Assembly: GCA_019203745.1 (NCBI GenBank) | Contig: CP078104.1 | Span: 3,534,001 to 3,598,000, forward strand | Length of the DNA stretch: 64,000 nucleotides | Source of the DNA: Chryseobacterium sp. E1 | Lineage (GTDB): Bacteria; Bacteroidota; Bacteroidia; Flavobacteriales; Weeksellaceae | Reading direction: 5' to 3' | Shown: piece after piece, positions 10,489 through 20,135 of the stretch | Layout of the letters: each line of letters opens with the position of its first letter | Numbering within the stretch: position 1 is the first letter of the stretch | Translations under genes and position numbers: made by a program | The notes under the pieces: model-generated | Database searches by the model: none | The model's input: the letters and a program-made list of their open reading frames with translations, nothing else | Told to the model about the DNA's origin: nothing

Positions 10489-11732
10489 ATGGCTAAAAAG
10501 TATTAATACACAGCATTGTTTTTGCTCCTGATGCGGTTTCAACTGCCTATCTTTATAATGACATTGCCTATAATTTAAAGAAGAACGGATTTGAAGTTGA
10601 AGTACTTTCAACAATGCCGCACTATAATAAAGTTGATCTGAATAAAACAAAATTTCAGAAAAAGTTTTTAGGGCTTTATTATACCAGTGATTACAAAGGA
10701 ATTAAAGTATATCATGTGCCTCAAAAGAAATATGAAAGTGTTCTTTTACGTGGGTTTATTATGATTTACTGGCATTTGTTATCTTTCTTTTTGGGGATGA
10801 AAATAAAGAATGTAGACGTCATTATCAGCCCCTCGCCACCCCTTACGATTGCATTGGTATCTATTGCTTTAGCAAAGCTTAAAAAAGCAAAATTTATTTA
10901 TAACGTTCAGGAAATTTATCCCGATTTTTTTGTGAATCAAGGTAAAATGAAATCTCAGTTTGTCTTAAAGATTCTTAAAAAACTCGAAAGGTTTGTTTAT
11001 AAACATTCGGATTCTTTAATAACAATAGACCAGAATTTTAAAAATACCCTGGTTCCCAGAATGGAAAATCCCGAAAAGATTGAGATCATTGCCAATTTCG
11101 TAGATACAGAACTTTATCATCCGATAGATCATCCGGTAGTAAATAGCCAATTATTTCCTGCCAGTGAAAATCTTAAAGTAATGTATGCCGGTAATATAGG
11201 TTTTGCACAGGATTGGGATCCTTTGATAGAAGTTGCAAAACAAACTAAGGGAATGCCTATCACTTACTTTGTCATTGGAGATGGAGCGTGCAGATCTTGG
11301 CTGAAAAGTGAAATTGAATCCCATCAGTTAAATAACATCAACCTTATTGATTATCAGGCAAGAGAGAGTATTCCGCATGTTATCAACTATGCAGATTTGC
11401 ATTTTATCTTTATGAATAAAAAACTGGAGAAGGATGGCCTCCCTTCCAAAGTCTATACAATTATGGCCTGTAAAAAACCTTTATTGGTGATCAGTAATAA
11501 GAATACACCTCTTTATGACCTGTTAGAAAATACTGATGCAGCATTTTTAATAGAGAACTCTTCCAATAATGTCAATGAAGAATTATTTACTGTTTTATCC
11601 GAAGCATTAAATAATAAAGACAGATTGAAGCATATGGGAGAAAAAGGCTTTGAAATGGTGCAAAAAGATTACACCAAAGAAAAAGTCACTGAAAAGTATT
11701 ATAACCATATCAGTAATTTAATAAACCATTAA
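10489..11732 (+). CDS. wbuB: WbuB-like glycosyltransferase (family 4, L-FucNAc transferase candidate), one frameshift
   Basis: A GT-B glycosyltransferase. One A restored in the A-run at 10495-10499 gives an N-terminus MAKKVLIHSIVFAPDAVSTA, extending the open frame that otherwise starts at 10614. Downstream motifs include YNVQEIYPDFFVNQG, VMYAGNIGFAQDWDPLIEVA and DGLPSKVYTIMACKKPLLVI, the nucleotide-sugar binding region with E/K residues of GT4. The order capG followed by this gene matches fnlC-wbuB in enterobacterial and Pseudomonas L-FucNAc loci, where the enzyme adds L-FucNAc to the lipid-linked primer. Acceptor specificity is inferred. Full length is about 414 residues. Confidence 0.78.
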
Positions 11733-11742
11733 TCAGACGTAG

Positions 11743-12522
11743 ATGAAAATAATTATTATAACCCAGGAAGATGCTTTTGTAGTTCCTAAAAATATTGAAA
11801 AAATTCTGCGTTTAGAAAATGTAGAACTTTTAAAAGTAATAGATATTGATTCTAATTACAGTTTGGTTAATAAGAAATCTTACTTTATAAAAGGATTTGA
11901 CTGCTGCAAACCATCAAAATGGGAATAAAAGTAGTTTCAGCCAAAGTTTTGAATATCATAGATACAGTCACCTCTTATAAACTTGCGATTACCCCAAAAG
12001 CCTAAAAGCCGTTTCGGAGAGATATAATATTCCCTTTGACAGAATAAAAATCCGAATTCAGCTGGATTTCTGGAAGAGGTAAGAGCTTTAGAACCTGACC
12101 TTATTGTATCTTACTCTGCTCCTGTAGTATTTAAAGAAGCTTTACTAAAGATACCTAAGCACGGATGTATCAATTTACATTGTTCTTATTTACCTTATTA
12201 TGCCGGGGTAATGCCTAGTTTCTGGACATTATATAAAAAAGAGAAATCCACTGGGGCTACAGTACACTATATGGATTCAAAAATTGATAATGGTGCAATT
12301 TTAAATCAGAAAGAAATTGCAATTTCTGAAAATGAAACCATGTTTTCGCTAATTTTAAAAAGTAAAGAGATCGGCGGAAATCTGATGTGTGAAACTATCA
12401 GGAATATTCAAAATTCTACGGTTAACATTAAAGAGAATTTTGCAGAAAAAGGGAGCTACTTTACATGGCCTACAGTTGAACAATTTCAGGACTTTACAAA
12501 AAACGGAGGAAGATTGATATGA
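11743..12522 (+). CDS. Formyltransferase-family protein, likely sugar N-formyltransferase, several frameshifts
   Basis: The reconstructed protein (about 260 residues) has the formyltransferase catalytic triad: Asn and His in INLHCSYLPYYAG and Asp in MDSKIDNGAIL. These match 10-formyltetrahydrofolate-dependent formyltransferases. Losses near 11901 (C), 11990 and 12050 break the frame. Because it sits inside a polysaccharide locus and is much shorter than methionyl-tRNA formyltransferase, N-formylation of an amino sugar is the likely role. The stop overlaps the ATG of the deacetylase (ATGA), which suggests coupled deacetylation then formylation. The sugar target is unknown. Confidence 0.72.
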
Positions 12523-13362
12523 AAAAATATGCTGTATTGAGTATGGATGTGGAAGACTGGTTCCACCTGGACTATTTTACAAAAGAAGACTGTGATCAGA
12601 GCCAGTCTACTTTGGATGGTTTAGATATTTATCTGGATATTTTAGATCAGTATAATATCAAAACTACTTTTTTATTGTAGGTGAGCTTGTGGAAGTATTA
12701 CAAGATAAAATTAAACTTATTAAAGAGAAAGGACATGAGATCTGTCTTCATTCCTATGCCCATAAGAGGCCTCTTCAACTGAGTCTGGATGAATTCAGAA
12801 AAGATACTGTGGAGGGAATGAATTCATTTAAAAAGTTTACAGGTCTTGAAGTGGATGGTTATAGAGCCCCTGTTTTAGTTTAGACAGAGACCGTTTGGAG
12901 ATTTTAAGAGAACTTGGCTTTACCTTTGATTCCAGTAAAATAAAATTTGACGCCCATGATCTGTATGGAAGGATTAATCTTGATGATTTTGAAGAATTTA
13001 ATCCTACCATATATAAACAGGGTCCGTTTTATGAATTCGAAGCTTCCACTGTTGAAGTGTTCGGGAAAAATTTACCGGTTTCAGGTGGAGGATATTTAAG
13101 AATTTTCCCATGGGCGCTTACCAAAATGCTTTTGAAGAAGTATTTTAAAAAACAACAGCATTATTTCTTTTATATCCATCCGTTTGAGTTTTCTAAAAAC
13201 TATGAGATAACAGTTCCTGAGCATACTGATTTTAAAACAAAAATCAGATTTAACCAGGGAAGAAAAAGTGTTGAAAATAAAATGCACAAACTTATTAAGC
13301 TCTTAAAAGAGAATAATTACGAGTTTGTTACATTTAATCAAATTATTAAAAATGAAAGCTAA
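12519..13362 (+). CDS. Polysaccharide deacetylase family protein (carbohydrate esterase 4-like), two frameshifts
   Basis: The NodB-homology fold is clear: the catalytic Asp-rich SMDVEDWFHLDYF at the N-terminus, the zinc-binding HSYAH motif, and the substrate-groove YRAPCFSLDRDRLEIL motif. Restoring a T near 12668 and a T near 12876 gives about 281 residues. The C-terminal IHPFEF segment matches polysaccharide deacetylases associated with exopolysaccharide loci. No signal peptide is visible, so it probably acts in the cytoplasm on a lipid-linked or nucleotide sugar. Overlaps with both neighbours (4 bp upstream, 11 bp downstream) place it firmly in the operon. It may free an amino group for the adjacent formyltransferase. 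Confidence 0.78.
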
Positions 13363-14244
13363 AGTTCTTTTGACAGGAGCAAGCGGTTTTATAGGCTCTC
13401 AGATATATGCAGCTTTAATGAATGACTTTGATGTTACTGCTGTTGCTTCAAAAGGAAAGCAGGGATATACAGCCCTGAATCTTTTGAATGAAAAGGATTG
13501 TAAAGATTTTTTTAATGATAAAGAGTTCGATTTTATCATACACACAGCAGCCATTGCACATGGTAAAATAAAAGACAGCACAATGCCGGTAGGAGAGGCC
13601 AATATTCTGATGACAAAGAATATTTTTAATTTTCTGAACCTGAAGAATACAACGATTATTTTTTTAAGCTCGGTATCGGTGTATAGTTTCAAAAATAATA
13701 AAGAAATTATTTCAGTCAATGATCAGCCGATACCGGTTACGGAATATGGTGAAAGTAAGCTGATTTGTGAGAGATTATTAAAAGAAACAAATGCAAAATC
13801 AAAACATATCTTGCGACTGGCACCTGTTTATACTGAACATAATCTGAAGGATCTGGGAAAAAGGGTTTTTCTACCTGTGTTGAAGACGCCGTTTCTTACA
13901 AGACAGGAAAGAATTTATTCATTATGTCATGTTGACCAGGCTGTCAAAGCGGTAATGACTTCGATGCATACAAATCACGATTCATTAGTAATCGTAAAAG
14001 ATGCTGAAGATCATACTCAGGAAAATTTACTGTCTTTTTTAACATACAGAAACCTAAAATAGTTATTAACAGGAACTTTATTAAACCTTTGCTTTTTGTA
14101 TTAAGTTTAATTCCCTTTCGAAATCTAATATCATTAGAGATATGTTTACTAAATTATTTTATTCGATCCGATACACTAATTAACTCCATTTTTGATGAAC
14201 GATTTTATTTATTTAGTGATATTTATATTGTTGTTTTTAGCTGA
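13352..14244 (+). CDS. NAD-dependent epimerase/dehydratase, WbpV-like 4-ketoreductase candidate, one frameshift
   Basis: An extended SDR with LLTGASGFIGSQIY, the S of FLSSVSVYS and the catalytic YGESK (YxxxK). The main frame ends at 14062, but restoring a T near 14033 (ctgtctttttt) continues it as NIQKPKIVINRNFIKPLLFVLS to a stop at 14242-14244, overlapping the next gene by about 50 bp. The hydrophobic C-terminal tail and its place directly before a WecA/WbpL-like transferase resemble WbpV/WreQ-type enzymes that reduce a UDP-4-keto-6-deoxy sugar to UDP-QuiNAc or UDP-FucNAc for the initiating transferase. That function is inferred from synteny. Confidence 0.7.
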
Positions 14245-15165
14245 ATTGATATATTTCAAAATTGCCGATAAATACAATATTATTGATAAACCTAATCATA
14301 GAAGTGCCCATACACAGATTACATTAAGAGGAGGAGGTATTATATTTCCAATTGCTTTTATCCTTTTTGCCTTTTTAATTTCAATGAAGCAATACATAGT
14401 TATTGGTCCTTCGGAGCGGGACTTTTAGCGATTTGTACCATAAGTTTCATTGATGACGTTAAAACTTTGTCTAATAGAATAAGGCTTTCCGTGCATCTCT
14501 TTTCTGTAATTCTGTTATTATATTTTACCGGAGCGTTTGATCTGATGCCGTTTTGGATATGGCCCATTCTTTTTATCATGATTATAGGTACATTGAATGC
14601 CTATAATTTTATGGATGGGATTAATGGAATGACAGGATTATATAGCTTGATCACGTTATTCTCGTTAGCATATATTAATAAGGAAATTATTTCGTTTACA
14701 GATGAAAATTTTATATACTATCCTGTTCTGGCATGTATTGTATTTCTGTTCTTTAATTTCAGAAAAAAGCAAAATGCTTTGCCGGAGATGTAGGTAGTAT
14801 GGGAATAGGTTTTTGGGTAATAGGCCTGATTACCTTATTGATCATGAGAACTCAGGAGTACAAATACATTCTTCTCTTATCTATTTACGGGATGGAAGTT
14901 GTTTTGACGATTACAGAAAGACTATTGCTTAAAGAAAACATTTTCGAAGCCCACAGAAGGCATCTGTATCAGCTATTTGCCAACGAGAAAAAAGTTTCGC
15001 ATTTGCTGATTAGTTTTGTATATGCTTTTTTTTCAGTTGATAGTCAATGCATTTCTCATCAGTTCTACTTTACCGGTCTGGGCAGTTGTCCTTATTATAT
15101 TTTTGCCTGTAGGAGGAATATATTTAGGATTGAAATGGAGTATTAAAAAACAGTATAATCTTTAA
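14195..15165 (+). CDS. WecA/WbpL-like undecaprenyl-phosphate sugar-1-phosphate transferase, three frameshifts
   Basis: A polytopic protein of the MraY/WecA family that starts repeat-unit synthesis by moving a HexNAc-1-phosphate to undecaprenyl phosphate at the inner membrane. Visible signatures are NIIDKPNHRSAHT, TISFIDDVKTLS (paired Asp), NAYNFMDGINGMTG, AGDVGSMGIGFW and AHRRHLYQ. Base losses near 14404, 14768 and 15028 split it into pieces; together they give about 324 residues, the normal length. I chose ATG 14195 (MNDFIYLVIFILLF). The preceding SDR probably supplies its donor. It is the only initiating transferase in the window. Confidence 0.82.
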
Positions 15166-15185
15166 AAACTTGTTAGAAATAAATC

Positions 15186-15730
15186 ATGAAAATTAAAGAA
15201 ACCCCGCTTAAAGATTGTTACATCATAGAGCCTACCGTTTTTGAAGACGAAAGAGGTTACTTTTTTGAAAAGTTCAACGAAAAAGATTTGAAGAACTCAC
15301 CGGGATGAATGGTCATTTTGTACAGGACAATATCTCTAAATCATCCTATGGAGTACTAAGAGGTCTTCACCTTCAAAAAGGAGAACATGCGCAGGCAAAA
15401 TTGGTCTCATGTCTTGAAGGAAGCGTTTGGGATGTGGCGGTAGACCTAAGAGAAGATTCTCCCACATTCGGAAAGTGGTTCGGGATTGAACTTACTGCCG
15501 AAAATAAATTGCAGCTATATGTACCAAGAGGTTTCGGACACGGATTTTCTGTATTGAGTACCCATGCCATATTCTCTTATAAATGCGATAACTTTTACAA
15601 TAAAGAATCAGAAGGCAGTGTAAAATTCAATGATCCGGATCTCAATATAGACTGGAAAGTTGATGAAAAAGATGCTGTATTATCAGATAAAGATCAGAAT
15701 GCCCCCGGCTTCAGAGAAAAAAACTTTTAA
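15186..15730 (+). CDS. rfbC: dTDP-4-dehydrorhamnose 3,5-epimerase, one frameshift
   Basis: A cupin-fold epimerase of the dTDP-L-rhamnose pathway. The N-terminus MKIKETPLKDCYIIEPTVFEDERG, the VQDNISKSSYGVLRGLH motif with its catalytic His, and YVPRGFGHGFSVLS are diagnostic. Restoring an A near 15280 (KFNEKRFEELTG) gives about 181 residues, the standard length. rfbA, rfbB and rfbD are not in the window, so either they lie elsewhere or the enzyme serves another deoxysugar pathway. It is the last gene of the sugar locus and is followed by a strong terminator. Confidence 0.9.
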
Positions 15731-15741
15731 AGAATGTACTG

Positions 15742-15775
15742 AAAACCACTTTTCTAAAGTGGTTTTTATTTTTTA
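15742..15775 (+). terminator. Intrinsic terminator ending the polysaccharide locus
   Basis: Perfect stem AAAACCACTTT / AAAGTGGTTTT with a 3-nt loop and a following T-rich tract, 12 bp after the rfbC stop. Confidence 0.85.
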
Positions 15776-15797
15776 ATACGAACTCTTTAATATTTCG

Positions 15798-15805
15798 TAT
15801 CTTTG
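15798..15805 (+). promoter_or_regulatory. Bacteroidota -7 box before rimO
   Basis: TATCTTTG matches TAnnTTTG exactly, 19 bp before the rimO ATG. No TTG is found at the expected -33 spacing, so only the -7 element is supported. The predicted leader is about 12 nt. Confidence 0.6.
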
Positions 15806-15824
15806 CAGACTCAAAATCAAAAAG

Positions 15825-17125
15825 ATGCGTACAAAATCTGTAGGGAAGAAGAAAATCAATGTAGTCACTCTTGGATGTTCCAAGAATGTATATGATTCTG
15901 AAGTATTAATGAGCCAGCTGAAAGCCAATGGTAAGGAAGTGGTTCACGAAGACCGTGGGGACATTGTGGTCATCAATACCTGCGGATTTATTGATAATGC
16001 CAAAGAAGAATCCATCAATACCATCCTTGATTATGTAGAAGCAAAAAACAGAGGCGAAGTAGAAAAAGTATTCGTTACCGGATGCCTTTCAGAAAGATAT
16101 AAACCGGATTTGGTAAAAGAAATTCCTGATGTAGACCAGTATTTCGGAACAAGAGACCTTCAATTCTCTTGAAACACCTTGGTGCTGATTATAAACATGA
16201 ATTGGTAGGGGAAAGACTTACAACCACTCCTAAGCATTATGCATACCTTAAAATCTCAGAAGGTTGTGACAGACCGTGCTCTTTCTGTGCTATCCCTTTG
16301 ATGAGAGGAGGCCATATTTCAACACCTATCGAAAAACTGGTTTCTGAAGCTCAGAAATTAGCAAAAAAAGGAACCAAAGAATTGATTCTTATCGCTCAGG
16401 ATCTTACTTACTACGGATTGGATCTTTATAAAAAGAGAGCATTGGGAGATCTTCTGAAAGAACTGGTAAAGGTAGAAGGAGTAGAATGGATCCGTCTTCA
16501 CTATGCTTTCCCAAGTGGTTTCCCTGAAGATGTTCTTGATATTATCCGTGAAGAACCTAAAGTTTGTAATTATATCGATATTCCTCTTCAGCACATCAAT
16601 TCAGATTTGTTGAAATCAATGAAGAGAGGAACTACCCATGAGAAAACAGATGCCCTTTTAGGAAAATTCAGAGAGAAAGTTCCTGATATGGCAATCAGAA
16701 CAACGCTTATCGTTGGATATCCTGGAGAAACAGAAGAAATATTCCAGGAGCTTAAAGACTGGGTGAGAGAACAGAAGTTTGACAGACTAGGATGTTTCAC
16801 CTATTCCCATGAAGAAAATACGACCGCCCATGTTCTGGAAGATAATATTCCACAGGAGGTAAAAGAAGCAAGAGTAGAAGAAATCATGGAACTTCAGTCT
16901 CAGATTTCCTGGGAAAAGAACCAGGAGAAAATAGGAAAAGTATTCAGATGTATTTTTGACCGTAAAGAAGGGAACTATTTTATCGGTAGAACTGAGTATG
17001 ATTCTCCGGACGTAGACAATACCGTATTGGTTTCTGCTGAAGACACTTATATTTCAATAGGAGAGTTCGCAGATGTCAAAATTACTTCTGCTGAAGAATT
17101 TGACTTATATGGAGAATTGGTCTAA
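15825..17125 (+). CDS. rimO: Ribosomal protein S12 methylthiotransferase RimO, one frameshift
   Basis: A radical-SAM methylthiotransferase that adds a methylthio group to an Asp of ribosomal protein S12. The UPF0004 domain with conserved Cys (LGCSKNVYDSE, INTCGF, TGCLSERY) is followed by the radical-SAM cluster motif CDRPCSFC and LIVGYPGETEE, then a TRAM-like C-terminus. One C lost near 16160 (RDLPILLKHLG) separates the two frames. Full length is about 433 residues, as expected. It is a single-gene unit with its own -7 box. Confidence 0.93.
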
Positions 17126-17495
17126 ATATAAGCATCTATTAATCAGAATAAAAGGAATTTGGAAAAAATAAATATTAAGAAAATTTAACATAATATATAG
17201 TAAGATTTTAAAATTTTTATATAACTGGTAATCATGTTGTTATGGTCGAGTGTTGATGTATTTCTCTAATTTTCTTTCACAGAGTATTTGAATTAGAAAA
17301 TTAAATGTTAAATTTGCGGCATAGGCAATATTTTTAAAACATATGCTTTCAATAAGTTACTATTGAAAACACACTAAAATACGGTTAAATAAATATTTTA
17401 GAGCCGATTTTAGTCAAGAAGTAATATTCACAGGTTGAGATGCGTTTTTCTTTGGAAATATTGATGAAAAAAATAATTAAAATCTTTAAAAACTT
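17126..17495. other. 370-bp AT-rich intergenic region carrying a promoter
   Basis: No coding frame is visible. The region holds one well-formed promoter (17288-17316) and a leader of about 170 nt before the secreted-protein gene. No terminator-like hairpin after rimO was recognised. Confidence 0.6.
17288..17316 (+). promoter_or_regulatory. Promoter for the tandem secreted-protein genes
   Basis: TTG (17288-17290), an 18-nt spacer, then TAAATTTG (17309-17316): a full match to the Flavobacteriia -33/-7 arrangement. The distance to the ATG at 17496 implies a long 5' leader of roughly 170 nt. Confidence 0.6.
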
Positions 17496-18235
17496 ATGAA
17501 AAAAATTTTATTAACAGCAACTATGCTGGTTTGCTTCACGGCAATTTCCAAAGCTCAGCAAGGGCGAGTGGGGATTAACACAACCACACCTGCCACAACT
17601 TTAGATGTAGTAGCAGATCCTACTAATACTTCTAAACCTGATGCCTTACTAGTCCCTCGTCTGACAAGAGCTCAGCTTACAGCTAAAGATGCAGTTTATA
17701 TTGCAGCACAAAACGGAGCGCTTGCTTTCGTTACTACTATTGACGGTACTGCAAGTACTAAAACTGCCAATATTACAGCTGTAGGTTTTACTACTATGAC
17801 TCTCCGTCTACTACATGGAAACCACTAGGTGGTGGTGCTTCAGTGGATACCAGTATTTATGCCGGCGATGGTGTTCTGGCTGGTCCTAGAACTGTAAACC
17901 AGTCTAATAATAATTTGACTTTTACTACAGGTACAGGACAATTTATTGTCAACGGAACAAGTAATCTGAAAGGGGCTCAGTATACAAACATCAGGGTAGA
18001 GCCTAATGCTAACTTTTCGGTTCAGCCTGGTGACTATATGATTCACTATACTGGTTCTGGAGGAACTGTAACGCTTCCTGCTGCTGCTACAGAGCAGGGA
18101 CGTGAATTATGCTTCTATGTAGAAACTGCTACTCTAAATACAGGAGCTTTAGGTAACGGAGGAAATGCACAGCCAGGATATGGTACCTGTATTATCTCAA
18201 ACGGTACAATTTGGATAACTAAAAGCGCACTTTAA
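17496..18235 (+). CDS. Secreted protein of unknown function, first of a tandem pair, one frameshift
   Basis: A signal peptide (MKKILLTATMLVCFTAISKAQ) is followed by VGINTTTPATTLDV, a segment seen in many Flavobacteriia surface proteins with fibre-like or collar domains, and YYYDSPSTTWKPLGGG after restoring one T near 17790. The C-terminal part (GTGQFIVNGTSNLKGAQ to IWITKSAL) is Gly, Thr and Asn rich and is probably beta-structured. No T9SS tail, lipobox or membrane span is visible, and no enzyme motif is present. It is 2 bp from the next gene, which has a similar composition. Length is about 247 residues. I do not recognise a function. Confidence 0.7.
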
Positions 18236-18237
18236 AA

Positions 18238-18969
18238 ATGATGAAAAATATATTTACAACAGTTTTAGCTATTGCTAGTGTTTCCCTATCTGCACAGCTA
18301 AGAAATAACCTGACACCTGCCAACGGAGCTGTTACTTCAACTACAGCTTTCTTAGATGCTTCATCTTCTACAACATGGAACGGTAGTACGAATAACGGTA
18401 AAGGTCTGGTTTTCCCAAGAACCAATCTGGTGTCAATGACAAGTTTAGCAGCTCCGGTTAATGGATTGCCTACTGCTTTTCCTACCTTATTAGATGGTAT
18501 GATTGTATATAATACTGCAACAGGTACTGCTGCAACCGGTACTGCCGGAGTTTCTGTGGTGCCAGGTTTCTATTACTACGATAACAAAACATCAAATCTT
18601 AACGGAGGTACATGGAAGCCATTCAATACAGCTGTAGACCCTAAATTCAACGTAACAAATGCTGCTACAGGAACGGCAACTAATACATTGGTTGACGGAA
18701 CTCAGGTTTATGCTATTAAAGGACAGTTTACAACTACAGCAGGTTCTACTGCCGTAACGATCACTCCGCCTACCGGTATTACCTCTATGTATGGTATTAC
18801 AATCTACAAGAAAGCGGGTGTAGGTACAGGAAACGGTAACAAAGTGGTTTACGCAAGAGATTTATATTCATATGATATAGCAACAGGAGCAGCCGTTACA
18901 GGTTCTCAAAATATTTCAGTTGTTTATCCTCAGGATACTTATGAGTACATATTAGAATATTTAAAATAA
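18238..18969 (+). CDS. Secreted protein of unknown function, second of a tandem pair
   Basis: An intact 243-residue protein with a signal peptide (MMKNIFTTVLAIASVSLSAQ). It shares with its upstream neighbour the elements FPRTNL (LVPRLTR there), a TxDGMIVYNT strand, and GFYYYD followed by GTWKPFN. These elements recur in flavobacterial proteins resembling phage tail-fibre or collar modules. The C-terminal half (GITSMYGITIYKKAGVG to YEYILEYLK) differs from the neighbour. A terminator follows at 18991. A surface-exposed structural or adhesive role is only a guess; the function is unknown. Confidence 0.7.
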   Translation: MMKNIFTTVLAIASVSLSAQLRNNLTPANGAVTSTTAFLDASSSTTWNGSTNNGKGLVFPRTNLVSMTSLAAPVNGLPTAFPTLLDGMIVYNTATGTAATGTAGVSVVPGFYYYDNKTSNLNGGTWKPFNTAVDPKFNVTNAATGTATNTLVDGTQVYAIKGQFTTTAGSTAVTITPPTGITSMYGITIYKKAGVGTGNGNKVVYARDLYSYDIATGAAVTGSQNISVVYPQDTYEYILEYLK

Positions 18970-18990
18970 TATTTTATTTAATCACATAAA

Positions 18991-19024
18991 AAAACCAATG
19001 AGCAATCATTGGTTTTTGTTTTTA
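18991..19024 (+). terminator. Intrinsic terminator after the tandem secreted genes
   Basis: Stem AAAACCAATGA / TCATTGGTTTT with a 4-nt loop, then a T-rich tail, 21 bp after the stop. Confidence 0.8.
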
Positions 19025-19659
19025 TAAGATGGATGGTTTTCGTTTTCCTGATAAAAGAGCCATTGCAATATTTCAATTAAAACAGGTCCCTAAAAATGGA
19101 TTTTATTCAAAATAAGAGATCAATAAGGGTTTTATAAATCCGCTTATACATTCTGTTTGTCATACAGAAGATTCAGAATGTATATTCAATGCTGGTTACT
19201 TGGGTATGATACTGAAGGTAGTAAAGCAGTAAAATGGTGCATTTTTGAATGAACAACATCATGTTTTGTAAAAAATGAATCCATTCATCGATTTTAACAA
19301 AATAAAAGGATGTTAAAAACCATCTTAAGAATAGGGTTGGGTAACTTCAATCGTGTTCTGTCAGAAACTTTTTACTGATCCGTCATTTAAGACTTTTAAG
19401 TTTTTAAGATTGATTTTAGGACTTTATTTTAACTTTTTGTATTTTGTATAGTGTTGATTATTAATATTTTATAAATTGTTGTTTTTAAATTATGCAAGGA
19501 TTAGTTAATTATATTAACTTTTACGGTGTTTTTTTAACACTTTTTAACAATACGTCTTTAAATCCCTGTTTATAGGGGCTTGCAGTGATCGTTAACATAT
19601 TTTTAAACTTTTATTAACGGTTTTTAACATATCGAATAGGGACTTGTGAAGATTCCTGA

Positions 19660-19667
19660 TACTTTTG
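19660..19667 (+). promoter_or_regulatory. -7 box before the RlpA-like gene
   Basis: TACTTTTG fits TAnnTTTG and lies 27 bp before the ATG. A TTG is present upstream (19644) but the 13-nt spacing is too short, so the -33 element is uncertain. Confidence 0.45.
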
Positions 19668-19694
19668 CCCTGTCAAAACCAATAAAAGTTCAAA

Positions 19695-20066
19695 ATGATG
19701 AAAAGATTCATTCTCGTAATCATAATGATGATTTCAACCTTAGGTATTTACTCGTTTACAGCAAATGCCTTAGATGCGAAAAAAACAAGTTATGCATCGT
19801 ACTACCACGATAAATTTAACGGTAGAAAAACAGCTAGCGGAGAAATCTTTGATAACTCAAAGTTTACTGCAGCAAACAGAACGCTTCCATTTGGAACAAA
19901 CGTTAAGGTAACAAACCTTAAAAATGGTAAAGAGGTAATAGTGAGAATTAATGACAGAGGGCCTTACCATTCATCAAGATCTTTAGACATGTCTAAAGCT
20001 GCGTTCGATGAGATCGGAGATATCAGTCATGGTACCATTCCGGTTGAATATGAAATTGTCGATTAA
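19695..20066 (+). CDS. RlpA-like septal ring lytic transglycosylase family protein
   Basis: A short (123-residue) secreted double-psi beta-barrel protein. After the signal peptide (ending near FTANALDA), it has SYASYYHDKFNGRKTASGE, KFTAANRTLPFGTNVKVTN and VRINDRGPYHSSRSLDMSKAAF, the RlpA signature including the Asp thought to be catalytic. It lacks the C-terminal SPOR domain of E. coli RlpA, so septal targeting is not implied. It probably acts on peptidoglycan in the periplasm. It is a single gene with its own terminator. Confidence 0.85.
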   Translation: MMKRFILVIIMMISTLGIYSFTANALDAKKTSYASYYHDKFNGRKTASGEIFDNSKFTAANRTLPFGTNVKVTNLKNGKEVIVRINDRGPYHSSRSLDMSKAAFDEIGDISHGTIPVEYEIVD

Positions 20067-20083
20067 TCTTATGATTTAAATTA

Positions 20084-20118
20084 AAAAAACCAGCTGATTC
20101 AGCTGTTTTTTGTTTTAG
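20084..20118. terminator. Terminator between the RlpA-like gene and xth
   Basis: A-rich tract, CAGCTG-ATT-CAGCTG stem, then a T-run. The A and T tracts on both sides allow it to serve both convergent genes. Confidence 0.7.
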
Positions 20119-20135
20119 ACTCTGCCTTATATATA

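Larger units (their letters stand above)
18970..19694. other. 725-bp intergenic region with terminator, inverted repeat and TTTTTAAC-rich stretch
   Basis: No convincing coding frame is seen. Apart from the terminator at 18991, it has a 10-bp inverted repeat ATACATTCTG / CAGAATGTAT (19146-19155, 19174-19183) and, at 19490-19640, repeated TTAAC and GTTAAC words (TTTTTAAC three times). The right end carries a -7 box for the RlpA-like gene. Confidence 0.5.
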
